Shown piece by piece: positions 1 to 10,403 of a stretch of DNA of 64,000 nucleotides. The first letter of the stretch is position 1; each line of letters begins with the position of its first letter. The DNA comes from Oxytricha trifallax (taxonomy: Eukaryota; Ciliophora; Spirotrichea; Sporadotrichida; Oxytrichidae). Position numbers and translations under genes: made by a program. The stretch covers positions 1-64,000 of the forward strand of contig ARYC01003549.1 of the NCBI GenBank assembly GCA_000711775.1. Reading direction: 5' to 3'. The notes under the pieces are model-generated. The model was not told the origin of the DNA and searched no databases. It worked only from the letters and a program-made list of their open reading frames with translations.

Positions 1-60
1 ATATTTATACTTAGTTTAAAACTATAAATTTTCTAATTTTATGCTTAATATTTTTAATTT

Positions 61-262
61 TGGTACCAACTGAGATTTAATTCAGGTTGGTACTGGTACA
101 ATAGGTTTTGAATCATTTTGGAATTTTTCCATTAAAACCTCATTAGTTTAAAACTAGGTACTAATTAAGTTTTGGTACTATTAAATTGGTACCAATTAAA
201 TTTAAACGAATTTAGTACCGGTACTAATCAAATTTAAACAAATTTAGTACTAATTCAATGAA
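61..262. repeat. GGTACC/GGTAC-rich short repeats
   Basis: AT-rich leader of TBE copy 1 with repeated GGTACCAA, GGTACTGGTAC and TTTAGTAC words. Two adjacent direct copies of a unit starting AAATTTAAAC and containing AATTTAGTAC begin near 198 and 230. No gene is seen from 1 to 440. Confidence 0.5.
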
Positions 263-338
263 ACTAAATTGATAAAAATGGAGCTCCATCTCTGAAGTTT
301 GTTACAGCTTCTGCCAGCTTTCTCCACGTATCCTTACC

Positions 339-376
339 AGGTTGACCTCCTATAAGATGCCCATATTTAATACTAA
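339..376 (+). promoter_or_regulatory. Conserved block upstream of the TBE 22-kDa gene
   Basis: A block beginning GGTTGACCTCCTATAA and followed by CCATATTTAATA lies about 75-110 nt before the 22-kDa start. Nearly the same block precedes the gene in TBE copy 3 (40261-40297), and a decayed version precedes copy 2 (from 14393). Conservation in all three copies, in otherwise fast-changing sequence, suggests a promoter or 5' UTR element. That role is inferred. Confidence 0.5.
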
Positions 377-447
377 GATTTTTAACAGTAGGATCCAGAA
401 CTCTATATATTAAAATTTGAAATTCAATAACAAGAGAAGGACCAAGG

Positions 448-1238
448 ATGGAATCTATAAGTACTGCAATGAAGAGAGTTGGAGCTTAAGAAATGATCTC
501 AAGATTTAGAAGCAAGGAAGATCTCTATCGATACCTCACTTAGCATGGTAAGCATGTGACATATACTTAATCATATACGAAAGTGGGTTTATTCCTTCCA
601 ACGATGGAAGGTACCAAAATTTCATTCTTAAAAGCTATACTCTGCGATGAGAAGAAAGCCTTCAAAAACAGTGAAATAAAGTTGATAGATATACCAAACT
701 ACCCAGAGATTTCAGTCACTAATCTCTACGAGGATGCGATGAAAGATGAAGAGTTGGTAGTTTTCCTTCCTACCAAGAAACAACTCTCTAACAAGCTTCC
801 AGAAAGGAGCTTCTTCTTTGGAGTTCTTGGCACTTTAAGAGAGAGTTACCTCAGAGAGATCATTGAAAAAGCTCACAAAAAACGCTACTCTATTTCTCCT
901 GAAGATTAAAAGAAGCAAGGCATACTAATAAGCGAGACCTGGCTCGCTGAGCTTAACAAGCACCCATTCCTCTCTAGTAAGCTTTGATTCATAACTTTGT
1001 AGAGAAAACTGGAACTGGTATATTCCTAATGAAAGAGCATGCGAAGGTTCACAGAGAGAGAAAGTCATAGACTATTTATGAAGTGAGCAAGAGACTTTAT
1101 AAAGATGTCTAAAAGCTAGAAGAAATGAACATAGATGCAGGAGCTGGCACAAAGAGAAGAAATATGGGTCCAAGCAAGCCTTAAGAAGAGGAGAAGAAAG
1201 AGAAGCCAAACCCCTTTATGGGCCAATTTAATATGTGA
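448..1238 (+). pseudogene. TBE 22-kDa-type protein gene, copy 1, frameshifted
   Basis: Read with TAA/TAG as Gln, an ORF opens at ATG 448 (MESISTAMKRV) and runs to TGA 985-987, 179 codons. It contains the stretch GLFLPTMEGTKISFLKAI shared by all three TBE copies here. Right after the TGA a second frame continues with a basic tail (HNFVEKTGTGIF to FMGQFNM) and ends at TGA 1236-1238. Copy 2 has a recognisable version of the same tail, so the tail is probably part of the protein and the break near 985 is a frameshift. The function of the 22-kDa TBE protein is not known. It is transcribed convergently with the transposase gene. The GTG at 583 is internal, not the start. Confidence 0.8.
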
Positions 1239-1278
1239 ATATATTCATTCGTTTAAATCTAAAACTTATTTATAAACA

Positions 1279-2310
1279 TTCATTCTTCCTTCTCTCGCAC
1301 AAACTGTTGTCTTATCTACGCTTACTCTCTTACAGCTGCTTTGAATCAATCTACTGTATCGATAGGCAAGTCATGCATAAGATGATACAGCAGCAGCTTC
1401 TTGTATTGAGTCTTGATTTAACTCCAATAGAATTCTATTCCATTAAATTAAGGACTATAAGGAACGTTATAAACAGGAGTTATATTTAGGTCTTCATAAG
1501 CTTTCTTAGACACCTTAGTCTTATGAACTGATAGGTTATCAACAAACAGGATGATCTCTTGGTTGCTATACTTCTCTCTGAGCTTATGTAGGAACTCTAT
1601 ATACTACTCCTCTCGCTTAATAGAGCGAGGGTGAATCACATAACTCTCTAAGCCTGAATCTTCACTTATACTAGCTAAAATTGCATGGGTAACTACCTTC
1701 ACTTTTTAGTCATAAACTTCTATATTATCATACTTCTTATACCTAGACTTATTAATAAAAGTGTTGAAAGTAAACACAGCTTCATCTGCATGTATGAACT
1801 TGATGTTATTATCAATAGCTCTCTGCATTTAATCATATATATAGTTTAATTATTACTATAAAATGGAACTGTAAAATCAATCACTCTCTTCACTCTGTTG
1901 ACAGTCTTGAAAGTAATACCATTTCTTCTATAAATGTTGGCTATAGTCTAAGGAGAGATGCGCATATCAGGAAACTTGCGATGAAATATTACAGCTCGCT
2001 AGTCTAGAGGAAAGTGTGCCCAATACTTTAAAGTCTTAGAGTCACAGAGGTAGTCAATATGATGCTATGAGAACTTTTATTTTCTAGCAGGATGCTTTCA
2101 AGTACCAGAATTAAAATGCTAAACAGCTAACATGCAGTGATACCTAACAGTAGAGGCACTCTTGTGTAAGAGATTTGCAATAGCTGCATAATTCAATATT
2201 GGTTTGACTTAATCTATATTAATACTCGTACCATACCTAAGTTGAAGCAGTAAATCTAAATATTTCTCATCATAAATCGACCCTAAATTTCGCTAATTTC
2301 TATTTCTCAT
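1279..2310 (-). pseudogene. TBE 42-kDa-type Tc1/mariner DD34E transposase, copy 1
   Basis: In the ciliate code the - strand from ATG 2308-2310 to TGA 1279-1281 gives about 343 codons, the size of the TBE 42-kDa protein. The catalytic triad is visible: Asp in HADEAVF, Asp in LFVDNLSVHKTK, and Glu in PQFNGIEFYW, with exactly 34 residues between the second Asp and the Glu (DD34E). Such enzymes cut and rejoin DNA at transposon ends, and TBE transposases take part in germline DNA elimination in Oxytricha. Defects: in-frame TGA at 2098-2100, a 2-nt frameshift in a TA run near 1838, and an in-frame TGA at 1346-1348. All three catalytic residues are retained, but the copy looks inactive. Confidence 0.85.
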
Positions 2311-2334
2311 TTTGCAAATTGGCCTAATTCTCTA

Positions 2335-2413
2335 CTAACCCCAATAAGACCCCAACTATACCCTACAAATCAAAGCACTTATAAACCTCACTAAGGGGTT
2401 TTGGGGTTTTGAA
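2335..2413. repeat. TBE right terminal inverted repeat
   Basis: About 78 bp ending in G4T4G4T4G. Its reverse complement matches the left end of TBE copy 3 (38359-38440) through the shared words GAGG, TTATAAG, GCTT and GATTTGTAGGG. It is followed by AAT, a typical TBE target. Confidence 0.9.
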
Positions 2414-2416
2414 TCT

Positions 2417-3773
2417 CTTGTGCCAATCTTCCTTTTTTCTTTGTTCTTTTCTCTGTCTCTTTCTAATGTTTACTTGAGGAGATTTAGGTTCTTCTTATTG
2501 CTCTCCAACGAAATAATTTTCAAATTTACTCTTAAATAGAGTGTTGGTGAGAGCACTCTCTCTTATATACTTCTAAGTTATAACTCTCCTTAATATAAGG
2601 GACTGAGTTAGTTTATCAATTGGATCTCCCATGGTTCAAAATTGTGAAATTTGTTTTGATCATGGGCATCTATAAGTCTTTGTAGAAGTTTAAATCTTAT
2701 TTCCTTAGGGTTGAAATTTTAGAATTTACTTAGTAGTAAATTAGTTTGAACTTCCTATGGTTTGATATAGATATCCATATTGATTATTTATTCCCCTTAT
2801 ATCTACTATGGCAGTTGACCTTATTTGTTATTGATCAGAATCTGGCCAGATTCTGATATGTTTCTTGCCTATTTAGTAGTGTTTTCCCTATTTAGTAGGT
2901 TTTTGGGTGATTCTTCATGAATCTTATCTATTTTCTTGGATGATTATTCAGATATCTTGCTTAATTAATTGGGTGATTCCTCACATATCTTATTAGTAGA
3001 TGTGAGTGATTCCTCTTATATCTGAATAGTCTATTTAGTAGGTAGAGAGTTGTTAGATTTCTACTATTGAATAGTGTCATGAGAATCTTGCTAGTTTTGG
3101 ACTAGTGAGGGTAGTGTTTTGGAGTTAAAGAATGAGGGCTTCTTTAAGGTACTTCCTATTTGCTCTTTAAACTAGGGAGCTCTTGTTCTGAATTACCATT
3201 AATTGGGGTTTCGTTGAAGGGGTTTCTGGGTGTTGTTCTTAGAAGTATGTTTTTTGTACTTAGTACCTTCAATTGGTTTGTCAAATATCTTCTTTCCTTT
3301 AGCCAGAAGAGGCTTAGTTAAATACTGAGGTGGGAGACTATTGAAGATTTGTTGGAACTTCTGCCCTTTGTAGTAATGAGGGTCTTTGAGTGAAATATTT
3401 GGTTATGGAGGGACACACCAGTTGTGTCCTTTCCAGTGTAGTGTAGATTAGTCGAATAACTTTTACTCATTTAGTGTTTCTTGGTGTTTGGGTTAGACTC
3501 CATACCAGTTGAAGGTTTGTTGTTGATGATATGGTCTTCCGTGTTAAAGTTTGGCATTGTAGTAGTCGTCGAGCTTTATGTCAGACTCTTTGAATTCGAG
3601 GTCTGAGTTTGTGTCGGATAAACATCCATCTGATGATTCGCTATCGTTTCCCAATAGTCTGAGTTTTGTCCAAATTTTGCTTAGCTGTACTGTGCTAAGT
3701 CTTAGAGAGAGTCGGCTGCCTTATCTCTAAAAAGAGGGGCCCCTAGATTGAGTGACTTCGGGTCGGAGACTAG
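2417..3773 (-). CDS. Long Gln/Ser-rich ORF interrupted by TBE copy 1
   Basis: With TAA/TAG as Gln the - strand stays open for about 450 codons, from just after a TGA near 3774 down to the TBE end at 2413, where the ORF is cut. No methionine is seen at the upstream edge, so the start is unknown. Composition is strongly coding: an acidic stretch (GNDSESSDGCLSDTNSD), Trp/Tyr-containing parts (FNWYGVQP, LHWKGHNWCVPP), repeats around KICEESP and KIHEESP, and a basic C-terminal part. An Asp/Ser-rich stretch also occurs in the ORF of the 1.6-kb insertion at 23.2-24.8 kb (PENDSDSDDN), so the two may belong to one germline-limited or transposon family. No known domain was recognised. Confidence 0.55.
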
Positions 3774-4008
3774 TGTCATTCTAACCACGTTCCTCTAAGT
3801 ATCAATCTAATTTAAGAATTAATAAAAATAAATAAGTTTTGATTTTTAAATTCACTATTATATATATTATTAATATTTTGAATAAGCAGATTTTTAATAA
3901 ATATTTAAAAACATGATATAAATATGTTTATTATATGTTTCTTTGTATTTAAGCATTTTTAAATCACGATTATTTCACTATTTTGACTGATTATATACCA
4001 TTATTTTT

Positions 4009-4044
4009 AAACCTTCGGCAATTTCTGAAAAGTGCCGACGCTTT
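4009..4044. repeat. Hairpin, TCGGCA...TGCCGA type
   Basis: Short inverted repeat TCGGCA/TGCCGA in AT-rich DNA. It is the imperfect counterpart of the hairpin at 5666-5699. Both combine CGTCGGCAC/GTGCC words and flank the gene fragments between them. The rest of 3780-4190 holds no recognisable gene. Confidence 0.45.
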
Positions 4045-4194
4045 ATGCGTTTTTAATTATTATTCAGTTTAAATAATATAATGATACTGAAGTTTAATTA
4101 CAATTTTAACAGAATCTATGTAAATAATTTGTGCTTTAAATTTTAGAAATAATTAGCTTATATACAGTAACACACTCTTAAATTAAATTAATCA

Positions 4195-5339
4195 CTCAAG
4201 CACAATGTAAAGAACTTCCATTCCATACCCATTACATCCTCGGCCTATTAATACTAACCAATAGCTTGAGAATCACTCCTCTTTGGAGTACTTTGTGCCT
4301 GATGTACCATTACCCTCTGTAGCTTCATTGATTGTACTCTTTTAACTCTTGATTCTCTTATGCTAATTGTCTTTCTGAATTTGGTAATAAGCTTTTACTA
4401 TATGTGCACACTCATCAACACTAAAAGTTGAGGACCATAACATCAGGTGTATTAAACAAATGTGTTTTAATTTTCAATAAATTCTTAACGAATATGGTCA
4501 TTGTATTGTCATCTACTGGGAACTATTGTACTACCTATATTAAAAAAAGTCAATAATTCTTACAGTCTTACTTTAAAAAAATCACAATATCACCATTAAG
4601 CTTAATTTATAAGTATTCTCTTTAAACTCTGCGATATACATTACTTTTTTATCCATTTATAATTGAATAAGAAAATCACTTACTACATTAAAAAATACTT
4701 TACAGATTTTTTATATAAGCGAAGATTCCTGAGTTGGGTGCTTCTAACTTAAACTGAGATTCATGAGAACAGTATTTCAACTTATACCGATCTCCATCCT
4801 CATGAATCTAATTAAAATTTGAAACTCATGCTTACTTAAAGTATACTTAAAGTCAATAAACTTTACATTAGATAGCAAGTCATTCTATAATAATGGAAAA
4901 GAGAGATTTTAGTATTATTTTAGTTTTATTGATAAACTTACAATAGTATGTTAAAAGCATTATATCTAATTTTCTAAGTATGTTCATCATCTTTCCTGCC
5001 CGAAAATAGTTACCAAAGCCGAAAACCTCTGCAAAATGTTGCCACTAAACATTGTTTAATATATCAAGTCTAAAGTAAGTAAACCTATCTGCGACTTATC
5101 GCTATTACATGTTTTATCTAAGAATGATACTTGCTATTTCTGATAATTCAATCCTGAAAATGGGAGTATCCTGTGTCTTCTTCCGCTAATTGCTACTTAG
5201 AAATGGAAAGATCCAAGCTGCACTTTATGGATATTCAAAAGGTCAAATAGTTTATTGTCAGAGGCATAGTACCTAACTGGTCAAGGATTGTAAAAGTCAT
5301 CAGATAGTCCTCTCCCATCTTCTTCCTGATGCTCGACAT
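4195..5339 (-). CDS. Unidentified gene, several coding segments
   Basis: Three stretches on the - strand have clear coding composition in the ciliate code. The first (5339-4990) begins at ATG 5337-5339 (MSSIRKKMGEDYLMTF) and includes GRRHRILPFSGLNYQ and MFSGNILQRFSALV. The second (about 4850-4720) includes IHEDGDRYKLKYC. The third (about 4450-4195) includes FSVDECAHIVKAYYQIQ and QAEDVMGMEWKFFTL. They are separated by AT-rich spacers and need frame changes, as expected for macronuclear-destined segments and IESs. No family was recognised, and whether all three belong to one protein is inferred from strand and order. Confidence 0.5.
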
Positions 5340-5665
5340 TTTTAAATCATAGTAATTTTAACTTTATTAATAAATAAAATATTACACATTATTTACATAG
5401 AATTATGAAGATTAAGGATTTAATTATACCAATAAATTTTAATGAACCTTTAGGAACTATAAAAATCTTTACAGATTATGTATATCTAAAGTAATTATAA
5501 TTTATACCAATTTAACTATTCTTTAAAGATTAATTTACTTCCTTAAGGAATTGTAATAACTATTAGAAATTTTGAATCCTGGATTTAGTTATCTAAAATA
5601 TAGTTTTGGTTATATTTTAAATAATAAATCATAAAATGTTTTCCAAAATTTAAAAATTTAGCAGC

Positions 5666-5699
5666 AACCGTCGGCACATTTTAAAAAGTGCCAACGGTT
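5666..5699. repeat. Hairpin AACCGTCGGCAC / GTGCCAACGGTT
   Basis: 12-bp stem with one mismatch around an A/T-rich loop. It resembles the hairpin at 4009-4044 and may mark the other boundary of a 1.7-kb unit. Confidence 0.6.
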
Positions 5700-5880
5700 T
5701 AAAATATCAGCAATCAAAATTTACAATATTATTAAGAATATTTAGAATTTATGATTATAGTTTTAACTTATATAAGCTTTAATTCAAAATTATAATAATT
5801 TTTACAATCGTCATTGAATTTATTTCATGTTAAAATTACTAAAAAAAGCTTCAACAACATCAAATTTGTTTCCAGTATGT

Positions 5881-6319
5881 AAAGCGAATTAAGTGATTTG
5901 AGAAGGGTCTACAAAATTAATCAAAATTTAATCATATAATGTATAGTTCATGTACTGTAATATACTCTTAAATGTGCCATTATTAGCTCTATTTCTTCAT
6001 CTAGATCAAAATAAGTTATTGTGCTTATCTCGAGTTCGGTGCCCTGTCAACTGATCCTTAGATTAGCAGTCTTAAATCGAGATGTGGCTGAGATGTGAAC
6101 ATATGATCCTGCAACTCGACTTTTATTGATGCTTCAGACCTGATGATGTGAAAGAGCACCGAACTCGAGATAAGCACAATAACTTATTTTGATCTAGATG
6201 AAGAAATAGAGCTAATTATGGCACATTTAAGAGTATATTACTGTACATGAACTATACATTATATGATTAAAATTTTGATTAATTTTGTAGACCCCTTCTC
6301 AAATCACTTAATTCGCTTT
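5881..6319. mobile_element. Fold-back (MITE-like) element
   Basis: Two inverted arms of about 163 bp (5881-6042 and 6156-6319) match almost perfectly, differing mainly by small indels. Outer ends read AAAGCGAATTAAGTGATTTG and its complement. The ~113-bp centre is unrelated to the arms and has no recognisable gene. The layout is that of a non-autonomous inverted-repeat transposon. Confidence 0.85.
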
Positions 6320-8190
6320 ATACTACTTATTCATTTGTAATTTTTTATTTATTAACAATAATACTTTTGTTATACAATTCAAATCAAAATGTGTTCGGAT
6401 AAATTTTATACCTAATATTCCGGTTTTATTGTTTATTTTTTTATATATCAAATATATAAATCATTCATTATCAATCTCAAAATTTTGAAAACAACTACTG
6501 CGATAAGCTTAATAGAATAGTTTTTTTATATTCAAGAAAAATTAATTGATGAAGAAAAAATAAATCAATTTTTATTATTTGATGCTAGACGGAATTTAAT
6601 TCTGGGGCTTAAGCCAGTCACATAGAAATAATCAGATATTCATTCTTAAACTTTTGGCAATCCTATCTCAACTGCCGAAGGGAAAAAAACTAATTAAATT
6701 CAATAATTTTTGTTAAAAGTAGAATGTAAAAAAATGAAATTTTTTATTAAAAAAAAACCTAATAGAACAATTTTGTTATTAATTTAATTAAATTTTTTGT
6801 TTGCTTTTCTATTTTGATATCATTTTTATACACGATTACACTAAAAATTTGCAGTTTATTAATTTTATGTTAAGAATAAAATTTAAGTAATTTAAAATTT
6901 ATTACAAATCATTAAATCTTTAATTAAAACTTTTTTAGGATTTTTATATTTTTTTCAGAAATAGAGATAGTAGTTATTGATTATACGTCTTTTAATATAT
7001 TTAAACAAAATTTAATGATTGCATTATTTAAAATAATTATAAAAAGACATGCTTGATAGATTCCTAGCAGCAGGCAAAGAAGAAGATAGAAATAAATAAA
7101 CTTTAAATTTCCATTTTAAATATATTTAAATATTAATCAATAAATATTAATTTTTTTAATTAAAGATCAATAATGATCGGTGTATTTATCATCAAGCTTC
7201 AACCTTTTAAAAGGTTGAAGCTCTCTTCAACGTTTTCAAAAGTTGAATCTTGACATAAATTTTTAAAATGATTAATTGATATTTATAAATAATCTTTAAT
7301 TTAAAATGGAATTTTAATAAATCTATTTGATTTAGAATAATGTTCTATTAAGACAGTTTAACTCCTTTATGTTCATATAATTTGATTAGGGAATCAATAA
7401 AAAGCTCCCTAACAATCCAAATAGATTTATATATAGATACTTAAGAATCTTAAAACTATTTAAGGAAATAGTATAAATATGCATAAAACCTAACTATATT
7501 AGCAATTAATGTCTTTTGATCATTATTTATTTATAGCTTAATTAATTTTCAAGCTTCAGCCTATTAAAAGGTTGAATCGAGCTTCAACGAATATAAAGGT
7601 TGAAGCTTGAGCAAATGTATGAATAATTTTAATTTAACATCAACTCTAAGTACTGTTAAAAATATAATTAAATCATGCTATTAAAAGTGTGCTTGACATG
7701 GATAATTATAAATATATAATATTAAATTAAAATTTATTTAAATAATCAACATTAGTAATCAAATTTATTCTTAATTTTAAATTACATAGCATATATAACA
7801 TAATTATTGAAACATTAGCTAATTTTATTAAGTGCGGAAGGTTGCTGTGACTTAATTAATTATAATGTGGTTTTATAATAATTAATTTTTAACAATATAT
7901 AATTATTAATGTTGAATAAGGAGTCATAATATTATTGTTAATAATAAACTTTTGGAATTAAATTAAGAGTTTACCTTTTTGGATGTACATTTAGAATTAT
8001 TAAATTAATTTTTTCCACATTTATTGTAATATTATTTTTATATTATAAGTCAGTATCTTAGGTAAATTAATATTCTGGAGATTAAAATAAATTTCTAGAC
8101 ATTTTAAATTAATCATTATTAATTAGAGAGCTAAATTCAATATATATATTTTCTAAGATATAATTTTAGTACATTGTATTAGATGTTTAT
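6320..8190. other. AT-rich spacer without recognised gene
   Basis: Very AT-rich, with no motif-bearing ORF seen on either strand. It holds the GCTTCAACC hairpin cluster (7195-7605), set inside a looser inverted repeat of about 7100-7320 (TCCATTTTAAAT... against its complement). Most likely IES or intergenic germline DNA. Confidence 0.5.
7195..7605. repeat. Cluster of GCTTCAACC inverted motifs
   Basis: Perfect 28-bp palindrome at 7195-7222 (AGCTTCAACC, TTTTAAAA, GGTTGAAGCT), followed at about 7226-7248 by TTCAACGTTTTCAAAAGTTGAA. About 330 bp later (7551-7605) comes a second cluster with AAGCTTCAGCC, GGTTGAAT, GAGCTTCAACG and GGTTGAAGCTT. The two clusters look like copies of one structured unit. 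Confidence 0.7.
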
Positions 8191-8196
8191 TATTCA

Positions 8197-8352
8197 ACAG
8201 GGTTTCCTGGTTTGCAAGAGAGCTCTGTACTGCCAGTGTATTCGGGTATTCATAATTTTATTCACGATACTGTTGAAAAACAATTTATTATTGATAATGA
8301 CGATAGTAGAGATCTTGCTTTAATCAGTCAAGATGACTTCCATTCATCATGA
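8197..8352 (+). CDS. Coding segment ending in TGA (unidentified)
   Basis: 51 codons with balanced, non-AT-driven composition (TGFPGLQESSVLPVYSGI, HDTVEKQFII, SRDLALISQDDFHSS) ending in TGA 8350-8352. The upstream part of the gene is not apparent in this frame, so this looks like the last segment of a gene whose other segments lie elsewhere. Function unknown. Confidence 0.5.
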   Translation, partial: TGFPGLQESSVLPVYSGIHNFIHDTVEKQFIIDNDDSRDLALISQDDFHSS

Positions 8353-8476
8353 GTCTCCTTATTGCAGTCTGATCTAGATGATTTGCTTTTTTGTTGTTGT
8401 TGCTACATTGTCAATTTCGTTGCTTGTGTAAGTCTAAGTCCAGTGCATCATAATGAATTTCCACTCACTATTTTAA

Positions 8477-8633
8477 TCAAAGACATACCTTGGAGTTGAA
8501 ATAGATGGCACTTCCGAGCCAACTTTTCTTCTTATGCAATAAATAAATTGACTTAATTAAAAGCCAATTCTCTGGCCTCACTCCATCAGCCCTGAACTTG
8601 AGTCGAGATTTTCCATTATCCATATTCGCTCAT
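8477..8633 (-). CDS. Coding segment with possible start (unidentified)
   Basis: From ATG 8631-8633 the - strand reads MDNGKSRLKFRADGVRPENW and then LLIKSIYLLHKKKSW, ending at TGA 8477-8479. A second coding-like frame follows to about 8349 (EWKFIMMHW, NEIDNVATTTKK). It could be the first segment of a somatic gene. It converges with the + strand segment at 8197-8352. No family recognised. Confidence 0.4.
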
Positions 8634-8639
8634 TATTAA

Positions 8640-10403
8640 TAATTATTAAATAATTATAGTAAGTTTATAATACTTATAATTTTTTTAAAATCTTTAAGGA
8701 TAAAGAAAATAATTTAATAAAATAATACATAACATATATAATCCTAATAAATGAACAATGATATTTATTAAATAAAACATAAATTAAGTTAACAAAAAAG
8801 GTTGCCAAATTGGCACTTTTAAATATTTTATTATACTTCAAAATGTTTTTCATTAATTATGTGTGAAATTATATATATTTTTGTATAAAATTAATAATTT
8901 TAGATTAAAATTTCCTCTAATCTTAAATTTAATTATAAATATAAAACAATTAGGATGTTAACTATGTCTATACAGAATATATTTGCCATTAATTTAATAA
9001 TAAATTTGGATATTAAAGTTCAAATTTTAAAAGGAAGTTATACCATTATAATTTAAATATTAAATTTTAAATTATCAAACCTTCTATTTGTATTAATAAA
9101 AGGAAAAGTTAAAATTATAATTTAAAAATACGAATAAAATCAATACCCATATAACAGTGATAACTTATATTAAATTAAATATTTAGTTCTTAAAAAATTA
9201 TAGTAGAATTATTTTTTAAAAAAATATACATTAACCAAAAAAGAAGATACTTAATGAATTATAACTTATAAAATCTTAACAAAATAAGAAGAAATAAAAT
9301 AAATAAAAGCATCTTAAAATGAAGACAGATGACTTGATTATTATAATTCATCCTTTTAGGAATAAAATTATTATTAACTAAACTTAATTAAGTATTGACA
9401 CATCAATAAAATTAGAAGCATAGGAAATAAATAATTATTTAAGTTACTCCTCTATATATAAAATTCATAAAAATGAAATAAATAAAGAATTTATAATAAA
9501 AACTATTGAGCAAAAATAATAATATAAATAATAATTCAATTTTTTGGGGGTTCAATTTAATTAAATATTGATTTAGTAAAGTGAAAATTAATAAAGTTAA
9601 ATGCAAATGTATATTTAAAAAAAAGTACATCAAATACATTTAGAATAGGTATTTATAATGAATAATTAAAAATTAAATTTTTCAAATCAGTGCTTAATAC
9701 AAAATCAAACTATAAATCTAAGTTGTGAAAGAGACTTATCTAATTGAGTTGGTTTACTTCGCAAGAGAGAAAGCAAAAATTCAGAAAAAAACAACTTTGC
9801 TTCCACAGAGCTTCCCTAAAAAACCAAAGTGTAATTTTATCAAAGGCATATCATTAAAAAAATTTCAATATCTTAGAGCTAAGATCATACAGTTTAATCA
9901 TGGAGAAACTCTAAACCATTTAGTTTAAATATTTAGAATAAATTCTCCAACCGTCCCAATTTTTATAAAAGTGATGATGTTTGGAGGATTTTTTGTTAAT
10001 TTATTAAATTAAGCATAAAATATTTTACAGTTTATCAAACGAAATTAATTATATTTATAATTAAAACATTTAATTATAGAAAAATACATAGGCTCTAGAC
10101 TTAAGCTTAAGATTAAAAAAATTCTTAAAACTAATAAAGATCCTAATAGATCTATAAATTTACATAAAGAAATATAAAACTTAAGTAAGTATATATTCGA
10201 GTATTTTAGTCAGTGAAAATAATATTTAATATAAAAAACCATTTTTCTGATTCCTTATTGAGTTTATTAAATCCAAAAGAATTTCTTGTAAATCTTTTCA
10301 AATTTGTATCCTGAATCATGAGAAATAAATATTATAATTTATTATTAGGTCATTTAAAATACAGTTATTAATAGACTAATTTAAAAATATTTTAATATTA
10401 TTA
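8640..10403. other. AT-rich spacer; one basic ORF of doubtful reality
   Basis: Mostly AT-rich sequence. A + strand ORF from about 9725 (ETYLIELVYFAREKAKIQKK) is Lys-rich and continues past TAA codons in the ciliate code to about 10012. Its composition follows the base composition and no motif is seen, so I do not call it a gene. Confidence 0.35.

Larger units (their letters stand above)
1..2413. mobile_element. TBE-type transposon, copy 1 (left end outside window)
   Basis: Right-hand part of a telomere-bearing element. It contains a 22-kDa-type gene on +, a Tc1/mariner-like DD34E transposase on -, and a right inverted repeat that ends in two G4T4 units (2397-2412) and a final G. The trinucleotide AAT follows at 2414-2416, matching the ANT target known for TBE elements. 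Gene order agrees with copy 3 at 38.4 kb, where the kinase/zinc-finger gene precedes the 22-kDa gene, so the kinase gene and left end of copy 1 should lie to the left of the window. Both genes carry frame defects, so this copy is probably inactive. Confidence 0.85.

Noticed and set aside
583..909. ORF starting at GTG 583 as a separate 108-residue gene
   Set aside because: It is the middle of the 22-kDa frame that opens at ATG 448; TAA/TAG codons before and after it are Gln.
2397..2412. G4T4 repeats as a true chromosome end or telomere-addition site
   Set aside because: Only two units, located at the tip of a TBE inverted repeat with matching repeat at copy 3; this is the transposon terminus.
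9439..9639. - strand hydrophobic 66-residue ORF
   Set aside because: Phe/Leu/Ile/Asn composition follows the base composition; no start context or motif.
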